Source of the DNA: Cypionkella sinensis
Lineage (GTDB): Bacteria; Pseudomonadota; Alphaproteobacteria; Rhodobacterales; Rhodobacteraceae
Direction: 5' to 3'
Length of the DNA: 64,000 nucleotides
Assembly (NCBI RefSeq): GCF_042646385.1
Contig: NZ_JBHRTO010000001.1
Coordinates: 1,488,001-1,552,000, forward strand
Of the stretch, positions 52,421 to 60,771 are shown piece by piece. The translations under genes were made by a program, and so were the position numbers. Position 1 is the first letter of the stretch. Every line of letters begins with the position of its first letter. The notes below the pieces were generated by a model. It had not been told where the DNA came from and ran no database searches. It saw only the letters and a program-made list of their open reading frames with translations.

Positions 52421-53395
52421 ATGAAAACCCGCAAACTTGGCCAGAATGGCCCCGAAATCTCGGCCATCGGCCTTGGCGCGATGTCATTTGGCGGCATCTT
52501 TGGCGATACGACCGAGGCCGAAAGCCTGGCCTGTCTGGATGCAATGCTGGAAAGCGGCATCAATTTCATCGACACCGCAAACATCTATGGCATGGGGATT
52601 TCCGAAACGATCATCGGCAAATGGCTGGCCAGCCGTCGCCCCAATGTCACCATCGCGACCAAGGCCAGTTTCGTGGCAGGCCCGCCGCGCCGGATCGACA
52701 ATTCTGAGGCGCATCTGCGGGCTGAATTGGAGGCCTCGCTGAAGCGATTGGGTCGGGATCATGTCGAGTTGTTCTATATCCATCGCCGCGAACACGCGCG
52801 CCCGCTGGCCGAGGTGATAGGCACGCTGTCGCGCCTGATCGAAGAGGGCAAGATCGGCGGCTATGGCATGTCGGAAATCGCCCCCGACACGTTGCGTGCC
52901 GCCCATGCTATTCACCCTTGCACCGCCGTGCAGAACGAATATTCGCTGTGGACGCGGCAGCCGGAACTGGGGTTGATCCAAGCCTGCAAGGCGCTTGGCG
53001 TGGCGTTCATCCCGTTTTCACCTCTGGCGCGCGGCATGTTGGGGGATAGGCCACTGGCGCAACCAAGCGACGGTTTTCGTGGCCAGAATCCCCGCTTTAC
53101 CGAGCCGAATTTCACGGCAAATATCCATGCGATCAACGGCTTCCGTGCCTTCTGTGCCACGCGCGGCTGGAGCACGCCCGCCACTGCGCTGGCCTGGATT
53201 CTGGCCAAGGGCGATCATCTGATCCCGATTCCCGGCACCCGCAAGGCGGCGCATCTGGCCCAATGGGCACAGGCGACCGAGATCACCCTGACGGCGCAAG
53301 ATCATGCCGAAATCGACCGCCTGCTGCCACCCGGTTTTGCGGCGGGGGATCGCTATGGCGACCATCAACTGTTGGCGATTGAGCGCTATTGCTGA
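52421..53395 (+). CDS. Aldo/keto reductase
   Basis: The 324-residue barrel starts MKTRKLGQNGPEISAIGLGAM. Catalytic residues are seen in FIDTANIYGMGISE (Asp, Tyr), TIATKAS (Lys) and VELFYIHRRE (His). LIPIPGTRKAAHL near the end binds NADPH. Substrate unknown. Confidence 0.93.
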   Translation: MKTRKLGQNGPEISAIGLGAMSFGGIFGDTTEAESLACLDAMLESGINFIDTANIYGMGISETIIGKWLASRRPNVTIATKASFVAGPPRRIDNSEAHLRAELEASLKRLGRDHVELFYIHRREHARPLAEVIGTLSRLIEEGKIGGYGMSEIAPDTLRAAHAIHPCTAVQNEYSLWTRQPELGLIQACKALGVAFIPFSPLARGMLGDRPLAQPSDGFRGQNPRFTEPNFTANIHAINGFRAFCATRGWSTPATALAWILAKGDHLIPIPGTRKAAHLAQWAQATEITLTAQDHAEIDRLLPPGFAAGDRYGDHQLLAIERYC

Positions 53396-53589
53396 GCGCG
53401 CAAGCACTGTCTGGGCGTGCCAGCCGCGCCCGGATCGCAGGTGGCGCCACAGGCGGCGCAGCGGTAATGGGTCGGCCCGGTCAGCCGATCCAGCCGCCAG
53501 CGGCAGTCGCGTGTCAGGGTCGAATTGCGCCGGGCGAACCACGCATAAACGAACACCGACACGACAAGAACCAGCAACAACAGCGGCAT
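53386..53589 (-). CDS. Small membrane-anchored zinc-ribbon-like protein
   Basis: An ATG at 53589 after GGAAG gives 67 residues: one membrane segment (PLLLLVLVVSVFVYAWFARR) followed by a basic stretch and RCAACGATCDPG with a later QCLR, three or four cysteines arranged like a zinc ribbon. It overlaps the reductase 3' end by ten bases. I do not recognise a family. Confidence 0.65.
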   Translation of the reverse strand: MPLLLLVLVVSVFVYAWFARRNSTLTRDCRWRLDRLTGPTHYRCAACGATCDPGAAGTPRQCLRAQQ

Positions 53590-53620
53590 GGGGCTTCCTT
53601 TTCTGCCCGGCCAGCATCCC

Positions 53621-54295
53621 TCAAGCCGTGGCGCCCTGCAAGAAGGTTGGTTCGGCGCGCAGGCGGTGGGTCGGGAACGGGATTGGCGCGATCCGGCGCT
53701 GGCGTGCGCGCGAATATTCGGCGGGCATCCGCAACACCGCGTATTGGCGGCCGTCCTCGTCATTGCGATAGGTTTCGCCCAAGCGTGACACTTCATAGCC
53801 GATCTGGCGCAGCGCCCGCATCAGGGCCAGCGACGACAGGCAAATCAACTCTTCCCCGCCTTCGGCACGGGTGATTTCGACCAAGCCATCGACGATTCCC
53901 GTCAGACATTCGGTGCGCTCTGCCGCCGTGGTCAGGGCATCAGAGATCACCAGCCGGGTGCATTCCCAGACATGCGGCGTCGCGATTTCGACCGACATCA
54001 CATGCGAAGGGATATGCGGCAGCTTGCCGGAATATGCGTCGCGCAGCATGTAAGTATGCGTGCCCCAAATCGCTGTCGTGGCCATCGCCCGCGCACCACC
54101 CACAACCTGGCCGTGTTTTAAAACCAGCGAATAATGCGCAACCGGCGTGTCATACTGATCCATCTCGACCTTGGCATTATGCGGCACATCCCAGCCGAGT
54201 TGATCGACAAACACCTGTTTGCGCAAAGCCAGAAAGTCGTAAAAAGCCGATCCGTAGCGATGGAAATCGGAAAAGTCGAAGCGGATATTGTCCAT
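53621..54295 (-). CDS. luxI: Acyl-homoserine-lactone synthase
   Basis: The 224-residue product shows the LuxI invariants: R25, F29 and W35 in LRKQVFVDQLGWDVP, D46 and D49 in MDQYD, R69 in GGARAM, and R114 in ECTRLVIS. It makes an acylated homoserine lactone from S-adenosylmethionine and an acyl carrier. AGGAGA precedes the ATG. The luxR gene lies directly upstream on the same strand. The C-terminal tail, rich in arginine and proline, is longer than usual. Confidence 0.93.
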   Translation of the reverse strand: MDNIRFDFSDFHRYGSAFYDFLALRKQVFVDQLGWDVPHNAKVEMDQYDTPVAHYSLVLKHGQVVGGARAMATTAIWGTHTYMLRDAYSGKLPHIPSHVMSVEIATPHVWECTRLVISDALTTAAERTECLTGIVDGLVEITRAEGGEELICLSSLALMRALRQIGYEVSRLGETYRNDEDGRQYAVLRMPAEYSRARQRRIAPIPFPTHRLRAEPTFLQGATA

Positions 54296-54311
54296 AGGGG
54301 TCTCCTAAACA

Positions 54312-54335
54312 TGCTGAATCGTTTCTGATACAGCA
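54312..54335. promoter_or_regulatory. Near-perfect inverted repeat upstream of luxI, lux-box candidate
   Basis: TGCTGAATC (54312-54320) and GATACAGCA (54327-54335) match at eight of nine pairs around six bases. CTG/CAG ends suit a LuxR site. It lies only 17 bases from the luxI ATG, just behind the ribosome site, which would suit repression or an mRNA hairpin better than activation. Confidence 0.45.
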
Positions 54336-54424
54336 ACAATACCCCGGAAGTTGTATTTTCGGACAGCCCGCAAATCTAACGCGACTGTCGCAATAGTTAA
54401 AATTTGCTGGATTATGCGTTCCGG

Positions 54425-55036
54425 CTAAAGAATTCGCCGTGCCGCGGCAATCGAAGCCGCTTGGGATTGTGTCCGCGCGCCCAATTTACGCTTGACGTTG
54501 TTCAACCGCGCCTTCACGGCGCTTTCGGAAATTCCCAGCCGCGCTGCAATTTGTTTCAGCCGCAGACCCTCGGATTGCAGCTTTAGCGCCTCGACCTCGG
54601 CATTCGTCAGGCTTTTCTCGTCTTCGGGGCCCGCGTGAAGCTGCTGCATGATTCGCAACAGCCCCTCCATCTCGGCATCTTCAAAGTCGCGGTCATCGCG
54701 GAAAAACAGCCCGTAGCTGCGCCGCCCCTTGTCTTGCGGCGACATCACCGACACCGCAGCACCATGCCCCAAGCCAAACACCGCCGCATGGGCGCGCACC
54801 TGATGCGGATCGGCTGCCGCCATTTCCGAAAACCGGATGCCCCCCACATTGCCATAGACCCAGCGCATCGCCGGGTCTTGCACCACTAGCCCGTGGGTTG
54901 TGTAAAACTCCACCCAGATTTCTGGCAGGTTATTCATCTCCTCCTCAGGAAATGAGAACCCAACCCGCAACGCGACATAAGAACCCGCCGGGGCAATATG
55001 TTCGATCTGATTCTTCATTGCTTGTAGAAGTGTCAT
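54425..55036 (-). CDS. luxR: LuxR-family autoinducer-responsive regulator
   Basis: The 203-residue protein has an N-terminal autoinducer-binding domain (residues 1-130; EIWVEFYTTHGLVVQDPAMRWVYGNVGGIRFSEM) and a C-terminal LuxR helix-turn-helix (LTNAEVEALKLQSEGLRLKQIAARLGISESAVKARLNNVKRKLGA). It is a little shorter than typical LuxR (about 240). It probably responds to the product of the adjacent luxI. Confidence 0.92.
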   Translation of the reverse strand: MTLLQAMKNQIEHIAPAGSYVALRVGFSFPEEEMNNLPEIWVEFYTTHGLVVQDPAMRWVYGNVGGIRFSEMAAADPHQVRAHAAVFGLGHGAAVSVMSPQDKGRRSYGLFFRDDRDFEDAEMEGLLRIMQQLHAGPEDEKSLTNAEVEALKLQSEGLRLKQIAARLGISESAVKARLNNVKRKLGARTQSQAASIAAARRIL

Positions 55037-55144
55037 ATGCTCAAAACAGTTGCCGAGGGTTCTGCCAGGTCATAGCCTCGTCACGTAGACATTGCCCGGA
55101 TAAAGTGTATTTCGCAACCTCTAGCATCCAAAGGGTGAGTGATC

Positions 55145-55627
55145 GTGAAGGATATTGCAAAGATCGAAGCTGTTTCAGAACGGTTGATTCGATTGGGTGC
55201 GCTTTGTGACAGCGGTTTCGCGTTGGCCATTCATATCCGCTACACGCGTCCGACAATCTTGTATAGAACCTATGATCAAGCCTGGATTGAACATTACAGT
55301 GAACGCGGCTTCATGCTGAGCGATCCGGTGGTGCATTGGGGATTGACCCATGTGGGCGGTATAAGCTGGTCTGATCTGACGGAACAAGACCCACAGGGCG
55401 TGCTGCGCGATGCGCTGGCGCATGGGCTGCACAACGGCTGGACCTATGCGATGGGGCCGCAAACCTCGCGCAGCATCGCGGGTGTGACCAAGACCGGGGC
55501 GGATTTCACCGCGGCCGAACGGGACGAAGTGGCGCAGATCGTGGATGAGTTGCACGCGCTGACCGAGGGGTTTGAGAGCTTTTCGGCAGACACCCAAGCC
55601 GCGCTGCTGGCGCTTGGCGAAGGGTAA
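55145..55627 (+). CDS. LuxR-like autoinducer-binding domain without DNA-binding domain
   Basis: The preferred GTG at 55145, nine bases after AAGGG, gives 160 residues (GTG at 55139 is possible). It shares lines with the adjacent LuxR: YDQAWIEHYSERGFMLSDPVVHWGLTHVGGISWSDL compared with EFYTTHGLVVQDPAMRWVYGNVGGIRFSEM. The chain ends after FSADTQAALLALGEG, where a helix-turn-helix should start, and no such sequence follows in any frame before the next gene. It could bind the signal, or dimerise with LuxR and block it. Confidence 0.82.
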   Translation: MKDIAKIEAVSERLIRLGALCDSGFALAIHIRYTRPTILYRTYDQAWIEHYSERGFMLSDPVVHWGLTHVGGISWSDLTEQDPQGVLRDALAHGLHNGWTYAMGPQTSRSIAGVTKTGADFTAAERDEVAQIVDELHALTEGFESFSADTQAALLALGEG

Positions 55628-55633
55628 CGCAGG

Positions 55634-56221
55634 CTAGTCGCCAAACCTGATCCGCGCGGCCAAGCCAACGCCATCCTGCGGCGGCAGATACAGGTTAACC
55701 TGCCGATACGGTGCCCTGCCCGAAATCAGCATTCGCCGATCCGCCACTGCATTGGCCAAGCGTTGTTGCAACGGTTTTGGCCAGTAGGTGCCGCAGATGG
55801 CAAGCAGGCTGCGCAGGTCTTCATTCTCTTTCGCGGTCAAGACTGTCACCGCGCGCCAGCCTCCGCCCCAATCCATATCGGGCGTGCCGTTCTTGCGCCG
55901 CGCGGGCGGGATTTCCGGGGCATGATCGTCCAGCGCCACGATGGCAAAGGTGCAGTCAAAGCCGTTCAAATTGGCCTGCACGATGCCTTGGGAAAACTGT
56001 CTGCTGGCCAAAGGGGCGGCAATCGGCGTCAGGCCTTCGAAATACGCCTGCGCATAGCCATCGCGGTTCTGGCATTGATCGGTCAGCCAGACGCAGGGGA
56101 AGGCCCGCGCCAATTCGCGCAGCAGTGGCAGGCCCACAAGAAGCCCCAGCCCGCAGGCCAGCACAAAGGCAAAAAGGCGCGCCACACGGGCACGCCTTTG
56201 GTAATCGGGGCGCGGGGTCAA
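55634..56221 (-). CDS. Membrane-anchored protein of unknown function
   Basis: The 195-residue product has one N-terminal membrane segment (LFAFVLACGLGLLVGLPLL) after a basic start, then an outer domain with cysteines in FPCVWLTDQCQNRDGY, GFDCTFAIVALDD and AICGTYW. It ends 12 residues after YRQVNLYLPPQD. It lies directly downstream of sdhB (three bases), so it is likely the last gene of the sdh transcript. Family not recognised. Confidence 0.7.
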   Translation of the reverse strand: MTPRPDYQRRARVARLFAFVLACGLGLLVGLPLLRELARAFPCVWLTDQCQNRDGYAQAYFEGLTPIAAPLASRQFSQGIVQANLNGFDCTFAIVALDDHAPEIPPARRKNGTPDMDWGGGWRAVTVLTAKENEDLRSLLAICGTYWPKPLQQRLANAVADRRMLISGRAPYRQVNLYLPPQDGVGLAARIRFGD

Positions 56222-56224
56222 GGC

Positions 56225-57001
56225 TTAGACCACCCGCTCCACCATCATCTTCTTGATCTCGGCAATCGCCTTCGCCGGGTTCAGGCCTTTCGGGCAGGTC
56301 TTGGTGCAGTTCATGATCGTGTGGCAGCGATAGAGTTTGAACGGATCTTCCAAATCGTCCAGCCGCTCACCCGTCGCCTCATCCCGGCTGTCGATGATCC
56401 AGCGATAGGCGTGCAGCAAGGCGGCTGGCCCGAGGTATTTATCGCCGTTCCACCAGTAGCTGGGGCACGAGGTGCTGCAAGACGCGCACATCACACATTC
56501 ATAAAGCCCATCGAGTTTCGAGCGATCCTCGATCGACTGGCGCCATTCTTTCGCAGGTCTGTTGGTTTTGGTTTCCAGCCACGGCATGATGCTGGCATGC
56601 TGGGCGTAGAAATGCGTGAGGTCGGGGATCAGGTCTTTCACCACCGGCATGTGCGGCAGCGGATAGATCTTCACATCGCCCTTCACCTCGTCCAGGCCAT
56701 AGATGCAGGCCAAAGTGTTGATACCATGGATGTTCATCGCGCACGATCCGCAAATCCCCTCGCGGCAGGAACGGCGGAAGGTTAGCGTCGGGTCGATCTC
56801 ATTCTTGATCTTGATCAGCGCGTCCAGCACCATCGGGCCGCAGCTGTCCATATCGACGAAGTAGCTGTCCACCCGCGGGTTTTCGCCATCATCGGGCGAC
56901 CAGCGGTAAATCTGGAACTTGCGCACATTCTTGCCCGCAGGCTTCGGCCAGGTCTTGCCGGTGCGGATTTTCGAGTTTTTCGGCAGGGTGAACTGAACCA
57001 T
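56225..57001 (-). CDS. sdhB: Succinate dehydrogenase iron-sulfur subunit
   Basis: The 258-residue protein has three cysteine clusters: CREGICGSCAMNIHG with its partner cysteine for [2Fe-2S], CVMCASCSTSCPSYWW for [4Fe-4S], and CHTIMNCTKTCPKGLNP for [3Fe-4S]. It carries electrons from SdhA to quinone. Three small genes separate it from sdhA. Confidence 0.97.
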   Translation of the reverse strand: MVQFTLPKNSKIRTGKTWPKPAGKNVRKFQIYRWSPDDGENPRVDSYFVDMDSCGPMVLDALIKIKNEIDPTLTFRRSCREGICGSCAMNIHGINTLACIYGLDEVKGDVKIYPLPHMPVVKDLIPDLTHFYAQHASIMPWLETKTNRPAKEWRQSIEDRSKLDGLYECVMCASCSTSCPSYWWNGDKYLGPAALLHAYRWIIDSRDEATGERLDDLEDPFKLYRCHTIMNCTKTCPKGLNPAKAIAEIKKMMVERVV

Positions 57002-57028
57002 CTGACAGACCTTTTGTTCGTTTCCGCG

Positions 57029-57325
57029 TCAGTAACGCTGGGCGGGGATGCTGCTGTAGGGGCGCGTCGGCATCTCACCCGAGCGGTGATAGACGCAATT
57101 CTGATAAACCTGATCAGGGTCTTTGCCCTGAAGGTAGTCGTTGCTGAAGGTGATCTCGCCAAAGGTGCTGGTGCGGCCATCCGAGCCGATGCCCAAACCA
57201 ACCTCGCCGCGCGGATGCTCTGCCAGACGCGCGCGCTGATAACATTCGCGTTCAGCCTGTTCGCGCGGGATCGGCCCGCAGGCGAGCAGTGGCAAAAGCG
57301 CAAGCAGGGCGAGTGCGGGGCGCAT
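57029..57325 (-). CDS. Small lipoprotein in the sdh operon (1)
   Basis: From the ATG at 57325 the product has 98 residues. A lipoprotein signal MRPALALLALLPLLACGPIP with lipobox LLAC is followed by EREcysYQRARLAEHPRG-type sequence and SDGRTSTFGEITFSNDYLQG. It would be anchored to the membrane facing the periplasm. Function unknown. It starts close to the next lipoprotein gene (two bases apart). Confidence 0.78.
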   Translation of the reverse strand: MRPALALLALLPLLACGPIPREQAERECYQRARLAEHPRGEVGLGIGSDGRTSTFGEITFSNDYLQGKDPDQVYQNCVYHRSGEMPTRPYSSIPAQRY

Positions 57326-57327
57326 GA

Positions 57328-57660
57328 TTAGCCTTTCAGCGGCGGCACGCCATTGCGCGCGAAGCAGGCGGTGGCGGTGGGGCGTGTCGCCAGATTGCGG
57401 ATGTTGGCAATCGTCTGCGTGCCCGCCTCGACGCCCACGTCGCGGGCAAGCGCGCGGGTTTCTTCGGGGTCTGCGGCATCCAGCACGCATTGCGTTGCGG
57501 CCTCGGCCACATTGCCCGGCAATTCGCGCGCAAGAACTGGGCGCACCACCGTCTCTGCCGTGCGCCGCATGGCCTTGTCGGCCAGAACTTGCGGATCACA
57601 AGCCGCCGTCACACCGACGGCCAACAGAGCCAGCACCAGTTTAAATCGGCATACAGGCAT
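57328..57660 (-). CDS. Small lipoprotein in the sdh operon (2)
   Basis: The ATG at 57660 after GGAG gives 110 residues with signal MPVCRFKLVLALLAVGVTAA and acceptor cysteine in TAACD. The mature part (LADKAMRRTAETVVRPVLAR, then CVLDAADPEETRALARDVG) is helical. Function unknown. Its start lies 20 bases inside the third lipoprotein gene. Confidence 0.75.
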   Translation of the reverse strand: MPVCRFKLVLALLAVGVTAACDPQVLADKAMRRTAETVVRPVLARELPGNVAEAATQCVLDAADPEETRALARDVGVEAGTQTIANIRNLATRPTATACFARNGVPPLKG

Positions 57661-57988
57661 AACCATCTCCTCCGACCATCGTGTTACGGCACGACCGATG
57701 CCCAACTGGGGCTGGGATCACCGCGGGCTTGGCAGGCGCGGTTTGCGTTGGTGCAGCACTGACCTGCCCCGAAGATTTTGCCTTCACACAGGCGTTGATC
57801 GCGGCCAGTTCCTTTGGTGTGCCGGGAATATCGCCCTGCACGCCTTTGGCATGTTCTGCCTCCGCCCGCGCGGTAAAGCCGGATTCGGCGCTGCATTGCT
57901 CGACCACTGTCACCGAGGGTTGCGAGGCAGCGCCACTGTCAACGCAGCCCGCCAGCGCCACCATCATCAACAGGGCCAAGCCACGCAT
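57641..57988 (-). CDS. Small lipoprotein in the sdh operon (3)
   Basis: The 115-residue product has lipobox LAGC in MRGLALLMMVALAGCVDSG. A conserved-looking stretch TPKELAAINACVKAKSSG is followed by a low-complexity Pro/Ala linker and SCRNTMVGGDGYACMPI with two cysteines. Its ATG shares one base with the sdhA stop, so it is translationally coupled to sdhA. Confidence 0.78.
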   Translation of the reverse strand: MRGLALLMMVALAGCVDSGAASQPSVTVVEQCSAESGFTARAEAEHAKGVQGDIPGTPKELAAINACVKAKSSGQVSAAPTQTAPAKPAVIPAPVGHRSCRNTMVGGDGYACMPI

Positions 57989-59790
57989 CAGAACTTCCTT
58001 TCCGCCGGGGCGATTTTCTTCAACGAAATCCCGCCATCGGCTTCCGCCGTGAGCGGCGCGGTATGCACCGGGCGATAGTCCAGCCGGACCTTGTTTCCGT
58101 CAACCCAAGCCAGCGTGTGCTTGCGCCAATCGGCGTCATTGCGCGTGGCGTAATCTTCATGCGCATGGGCACCGCGGCTTTCGGTGCGGGCATGTGCGCC
58201 GTAGATCGTGGCCAGCGCATTCGGCATCAGGTTCTGCAGCTCCAGCGTTTCCATCAGGTCGCTGTTCCACACCATCGAGCGATCCGTCACCTTCAGATCG
58301 CCCATCTTGCCGGCAATCGCCGTCATCTTCGTCACACCTTCGCCCAGCGTCTTGTCGGTGCGGAACACCGCCGCATCGGCCTGCATGGTCTTTTGCATCT
58401 CAAGCCGCAGGTCGGCGGTCGGCACAGCGCCACTGGCGTGGCGGGTGGCGTCGAAGCGATCCAAAGCGCGGTCCACTTCCGCCCTGTTCAGATCTGCGGC
58501 GCGCTCTTTCGGGTTCACAATCTCACCCGCGCGGATCGCTGCGGCCCGGCCAAACACCACAAGGTCGATCAGGCTGTTCGAGCCCAGACGGTTCGCGCCA
58601 TGCACCGAGGCACAGCCCGCCTCGCCCACCGCCATCAGCCCCGGCAGAACTGCGTCGGGGTTGTCAGGCGTCGGGTTCAACACTTCACCGAAGTAGTTGG
58701 TGGGGATGCCGCCCATATTGTAATGCACCGTCGGCAGCACTGGGATCGGTTCCTTGTGCAGATCAACGCCCGCAAAGATCCGCGCCGATTCCGAGATCCC
58801 CGGCAGACGCAAAGCCAAAGTTTCCGGCGGCAGGTGGTTCAGGTGCAGATGGATGTGGTCCTTGTTCGGGCCAACGCCCCGGCCTTCGCGGATTTCAATC
58901 GTCATGCAGCGGCTGACGTAATCGCGGGGGGCCAAGTCTTTGTAATGCGGCGCATAGCGTTCCATGAACCGCTCACCGTTCGAGTTGGTCAGATAACCAC
59001 CCTCGCCCCGCGCGCCTTCGGTGATCAAGCAGCCCGAGCCGTAAATCCCGGTCGGGTGAAACTGCACGAACTCCATATCCTGCAAGGGTAGCCCCGCGCG
59101 CGCGACCATGCCGCCGCCGTCGCCGGTGCAGGTATGGGCACTGGTGGCGCTGAAATAGGCGCGACCATAGCCGCCCGTCGCCAGCACCGTCATCTTGGCG
59201 TTGAACACATGGATCGTGCCATCGTCCAGCTTCCACGCCACAACCCCGGTGCAGCGCCCGCCGGTCATGATCAGGTCAATCGCGAAATATTCGATGAAGA
59301 ACTCGGCATTGTTCTTCAGCGATTGCCCGTAAAGCGTATGCAAGATCGCGTGGCCCGTGCGATCAGCAGCGGCACAGGTGCGCTGCACCGGCGGGCCTTC
59401 ACCGTATTCTGTGGTGTGGCCGCCGAACGGACGCTGGTAAATCTTGCCCTCTTCCGTGCGCGAAAACGGCACGCCGTAATGCTCCAGCTCGTACACCGCC
59501 TTCGGGGCCTCACGCGCCAGATATTCCATCGCATCGGTGTCGCCCAGCCAGTCGCTGCCCTTCACCGTGTCATACATATGCCACTGCCAGCTATCGGGGC
59601 CCATGTTGCCAAGGCTGGCTGCGATGCCGCCCTGTGCTGCCACGGTGTGCGAACGCGTCGGGAACACCTTGGTCACGCAAGCCGTGCGCAGGCCCTGTTC
59701 CGCCATTCCCAACGTCGCACGCAAACCCGCGCCGCCCGCGCCCACCACCACGACATCATAGTCGTGCACTTCATACGGATAAGCAGTCAT
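57988..59790 (-). CDS. sdhA: Succinate dehydrogenase flavoprotein subunit
   Basis: The 600-residue product has the FAD-binding GAGGAGLRATLG, the covalent-FAD histidine in TRSHTVAAQGGIAASLGN, HTCTGDGGGMVARAGLPLQDMEFVQFHPTGIYGSG and the catalytic arginine region ARGEGGYLTNSNGERFM. It oxidises succinate to fumarate in the citric acid cycle. Normal length. Confidence 0.97.
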   Translation of the reverse strand: MTAYPYEVHDYDVVVVGAGGAGLRATLGMAEQGLRTACVTKVFPTRSHTVAAQGGIAASLGNMGPDSWQWHMYDTVKGSDWLGDTDAMEYLAREAPKAVYELEHYGVPFSRTEEGKIYQRPFGGHTTEYGEGPPVQRTCAAADRTGHAILHTLYGQSLKNNAEFFIEYFAIDLIMTGGRCTGVVAWKLDDGTIHVFNAKMTVLATGGYGRAYFSATSAHTCTGDGGGMVARAGLPLQDMEFVQFHPTGIYGSGCLITEGARGEGGYLTNSNGERFMERYAPHYKDLAPRDYVSRCMTIEIREGRGVGPNKDHIHLHLNHLPPETLALRLPGISESARIFAGVDLHKEPIPVLPTVHYNMGGIPTNYFGEVLNPTPDNPDAVLPGLMAVGEAGCASVHGANRLGSNSLIDLVVFGRAAAIRAGEIVNPKERAADLNRAEVDRALDRFDATRHASGAVPTADLRLEMQKTMQADAAVFRTDKTLGEGVTKMTAIAGKMGDLKVTDRSMVWNSDLMETLELQNLMPNALATIYGAHARTESRGAHAHEDYATRNDADWRKHTLAWVDGNKVRLDYRPVHTAPLTAEADGGISLKKIAPAERKF

Positions 59791-59799
59791 TTCAGCCCC

Positions 59800-60171
59800 T
59801 TACAGTGCGATGCGGACCAGAGCATACAGCCCGGTCGCCGCAATCACGGTGGAAAGCGAGATCACGAACATGATCAGCATCTTGCGCGCGGTGCCATGGG
59901 CGTAATCCTCGATCATCATCGTGGCCCCCATCGCGAAATGCCGCATCCCGATTATCAACACCAATGCGGTCAAGATCGAGGTAAACGGGCGCGCGAAGGT
60001 CGCCCGTACCGCGTCATAATCCTGGCCCAGCGCGTGCCCCACGATGTAGAGCCAAGTCGGCACAAGGAAAGCCAGTGCGACCGAAGACAGGGTCATCGAC
60101 CAGTGATGCGCCGTGCCGGTGTGCGAGGCACCCTTGCCAATCGCCCGTTTGCGTGCGGTAAGATAACGCAT
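59800..60171 (-). CDS. sdhD: Succinate dehydrogenase membrane anchor subunit
   Basis: The 123-residue protein has three membrane segments and HFAMGATMMIEDYAHG, whose histidine and aspartate-tyrosine pair are typical of the anchor's haem and quinone region. It lies between sdhC and sdhA. Confidence 0.93.
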   Translation of the reverse strand: MRYLTARKRAIGKGASHTGTAHHWSMTLSSVALAFLVPTWLYIVGHALGQDYDAVRATFARPFTSILTALVLIIGMRHFAMGATMMIEDYAHGTARKMLIMFVISLSTVIAATGLYALVRIAL

Positions 60172-60183
60172 GAGATCAGCCCC

Positions 60184-60567
60184 TTACACGATCAGAATGG
60201 TCAGCGCGATCAGAATGAACGACCCCGCGATGATGCCCCAGCCCAGCTTTTCCGCCGTGGCAATTTCCAGCCCGTGACCGGCATCGAAATACAGATGCCG
60301 CAGCCCCGCCAGATAGTGATACCACACCGCCCACGCCGAACAGGTGAACACCAGATCGCCGAACCAGCTTGTCGCCACAGCATTGGCTACCGCAAAATAC
60401 TGCGGCGAGACGGCAGCGGCAAACAGCCACCACACCGCCAGCAACACACCCACGATCAGCGCATTGCCGGTAATCCGTGTCAGGATAGACGTGATCGAGG
60501 TCAGTTGCGGGCGATAGATTTGCAAATGTGGCGACAGGGGGCGCTCTACACGCTTCACTTCGGCCAT
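60184..60567 (-). CDS. sdhC: Succinate dehydrogenase cytochrome b556 subunit
   Basis: From the ATG at 60567, after AAGGGAC, the product has 127 residues. The family start RPLSPHLQIYRPQLTSITSILTRITG and haem-ligand region WYHYLAGLRHLYFD are present, with three membrane segments. It is the first gene of the operon. Confidence 0.95.
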   Translation of the reverse strand: MAEVKRVERPLSPHLQIYRPQLTSITSILTRITGNALIVGVLLAVWWLFAAAVSPQYFAVANAVATSWFGDLVFTCSAWAVWYHYLAGLRHLYFDAGHGLEIATAEKLGWGIIAGSFILIALTILIV

Positions 60568-60733
60568 GACTTGTCCCTTCCTCTTGATCCGGGTCTGTTC
60601 CAACACATGCCCCGCCAAGACATCGCCTGGCGGCTGCGCGGCTTTGTTCTTCAATAGCGCTTATATCGCGCATGTCACCCCAAACCACGCCGCAACTGCA
60701 CAATGTTGTCGCTATCAGGGGCAATTTTTCAGG

Positions 60734-60768
60734 TTTGTGATCACATAAAAAATTTGCGTGATCACAAA
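60734..60768. promoter_or_regulatory. Inverted repeat TTTGTGATCAC-N13-GTGATCACAAA upstream of sdhC
   Basis: Eleven-base arms (60734-60744 and 60758-60768) are exact complements, and each contains the palindrome GTGATCAC. The element lies about 170 bases before the sdhC ATG and just past the stop of the upstream gene. It may be a double operator for sdh, or a weak terminator of the preceding gene. Confidence 0.55.
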
Positions 60769-60771
60769 TAC

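Noticed and set aside
55145..55627. LuxR-like gene as a simple frameshift of a full-length luxR
   Set aside because: No helix-turn-helix coding sequence is found in other frames in the six bases before the next gene; truncation by deletion remains possible and is covered in the finding.
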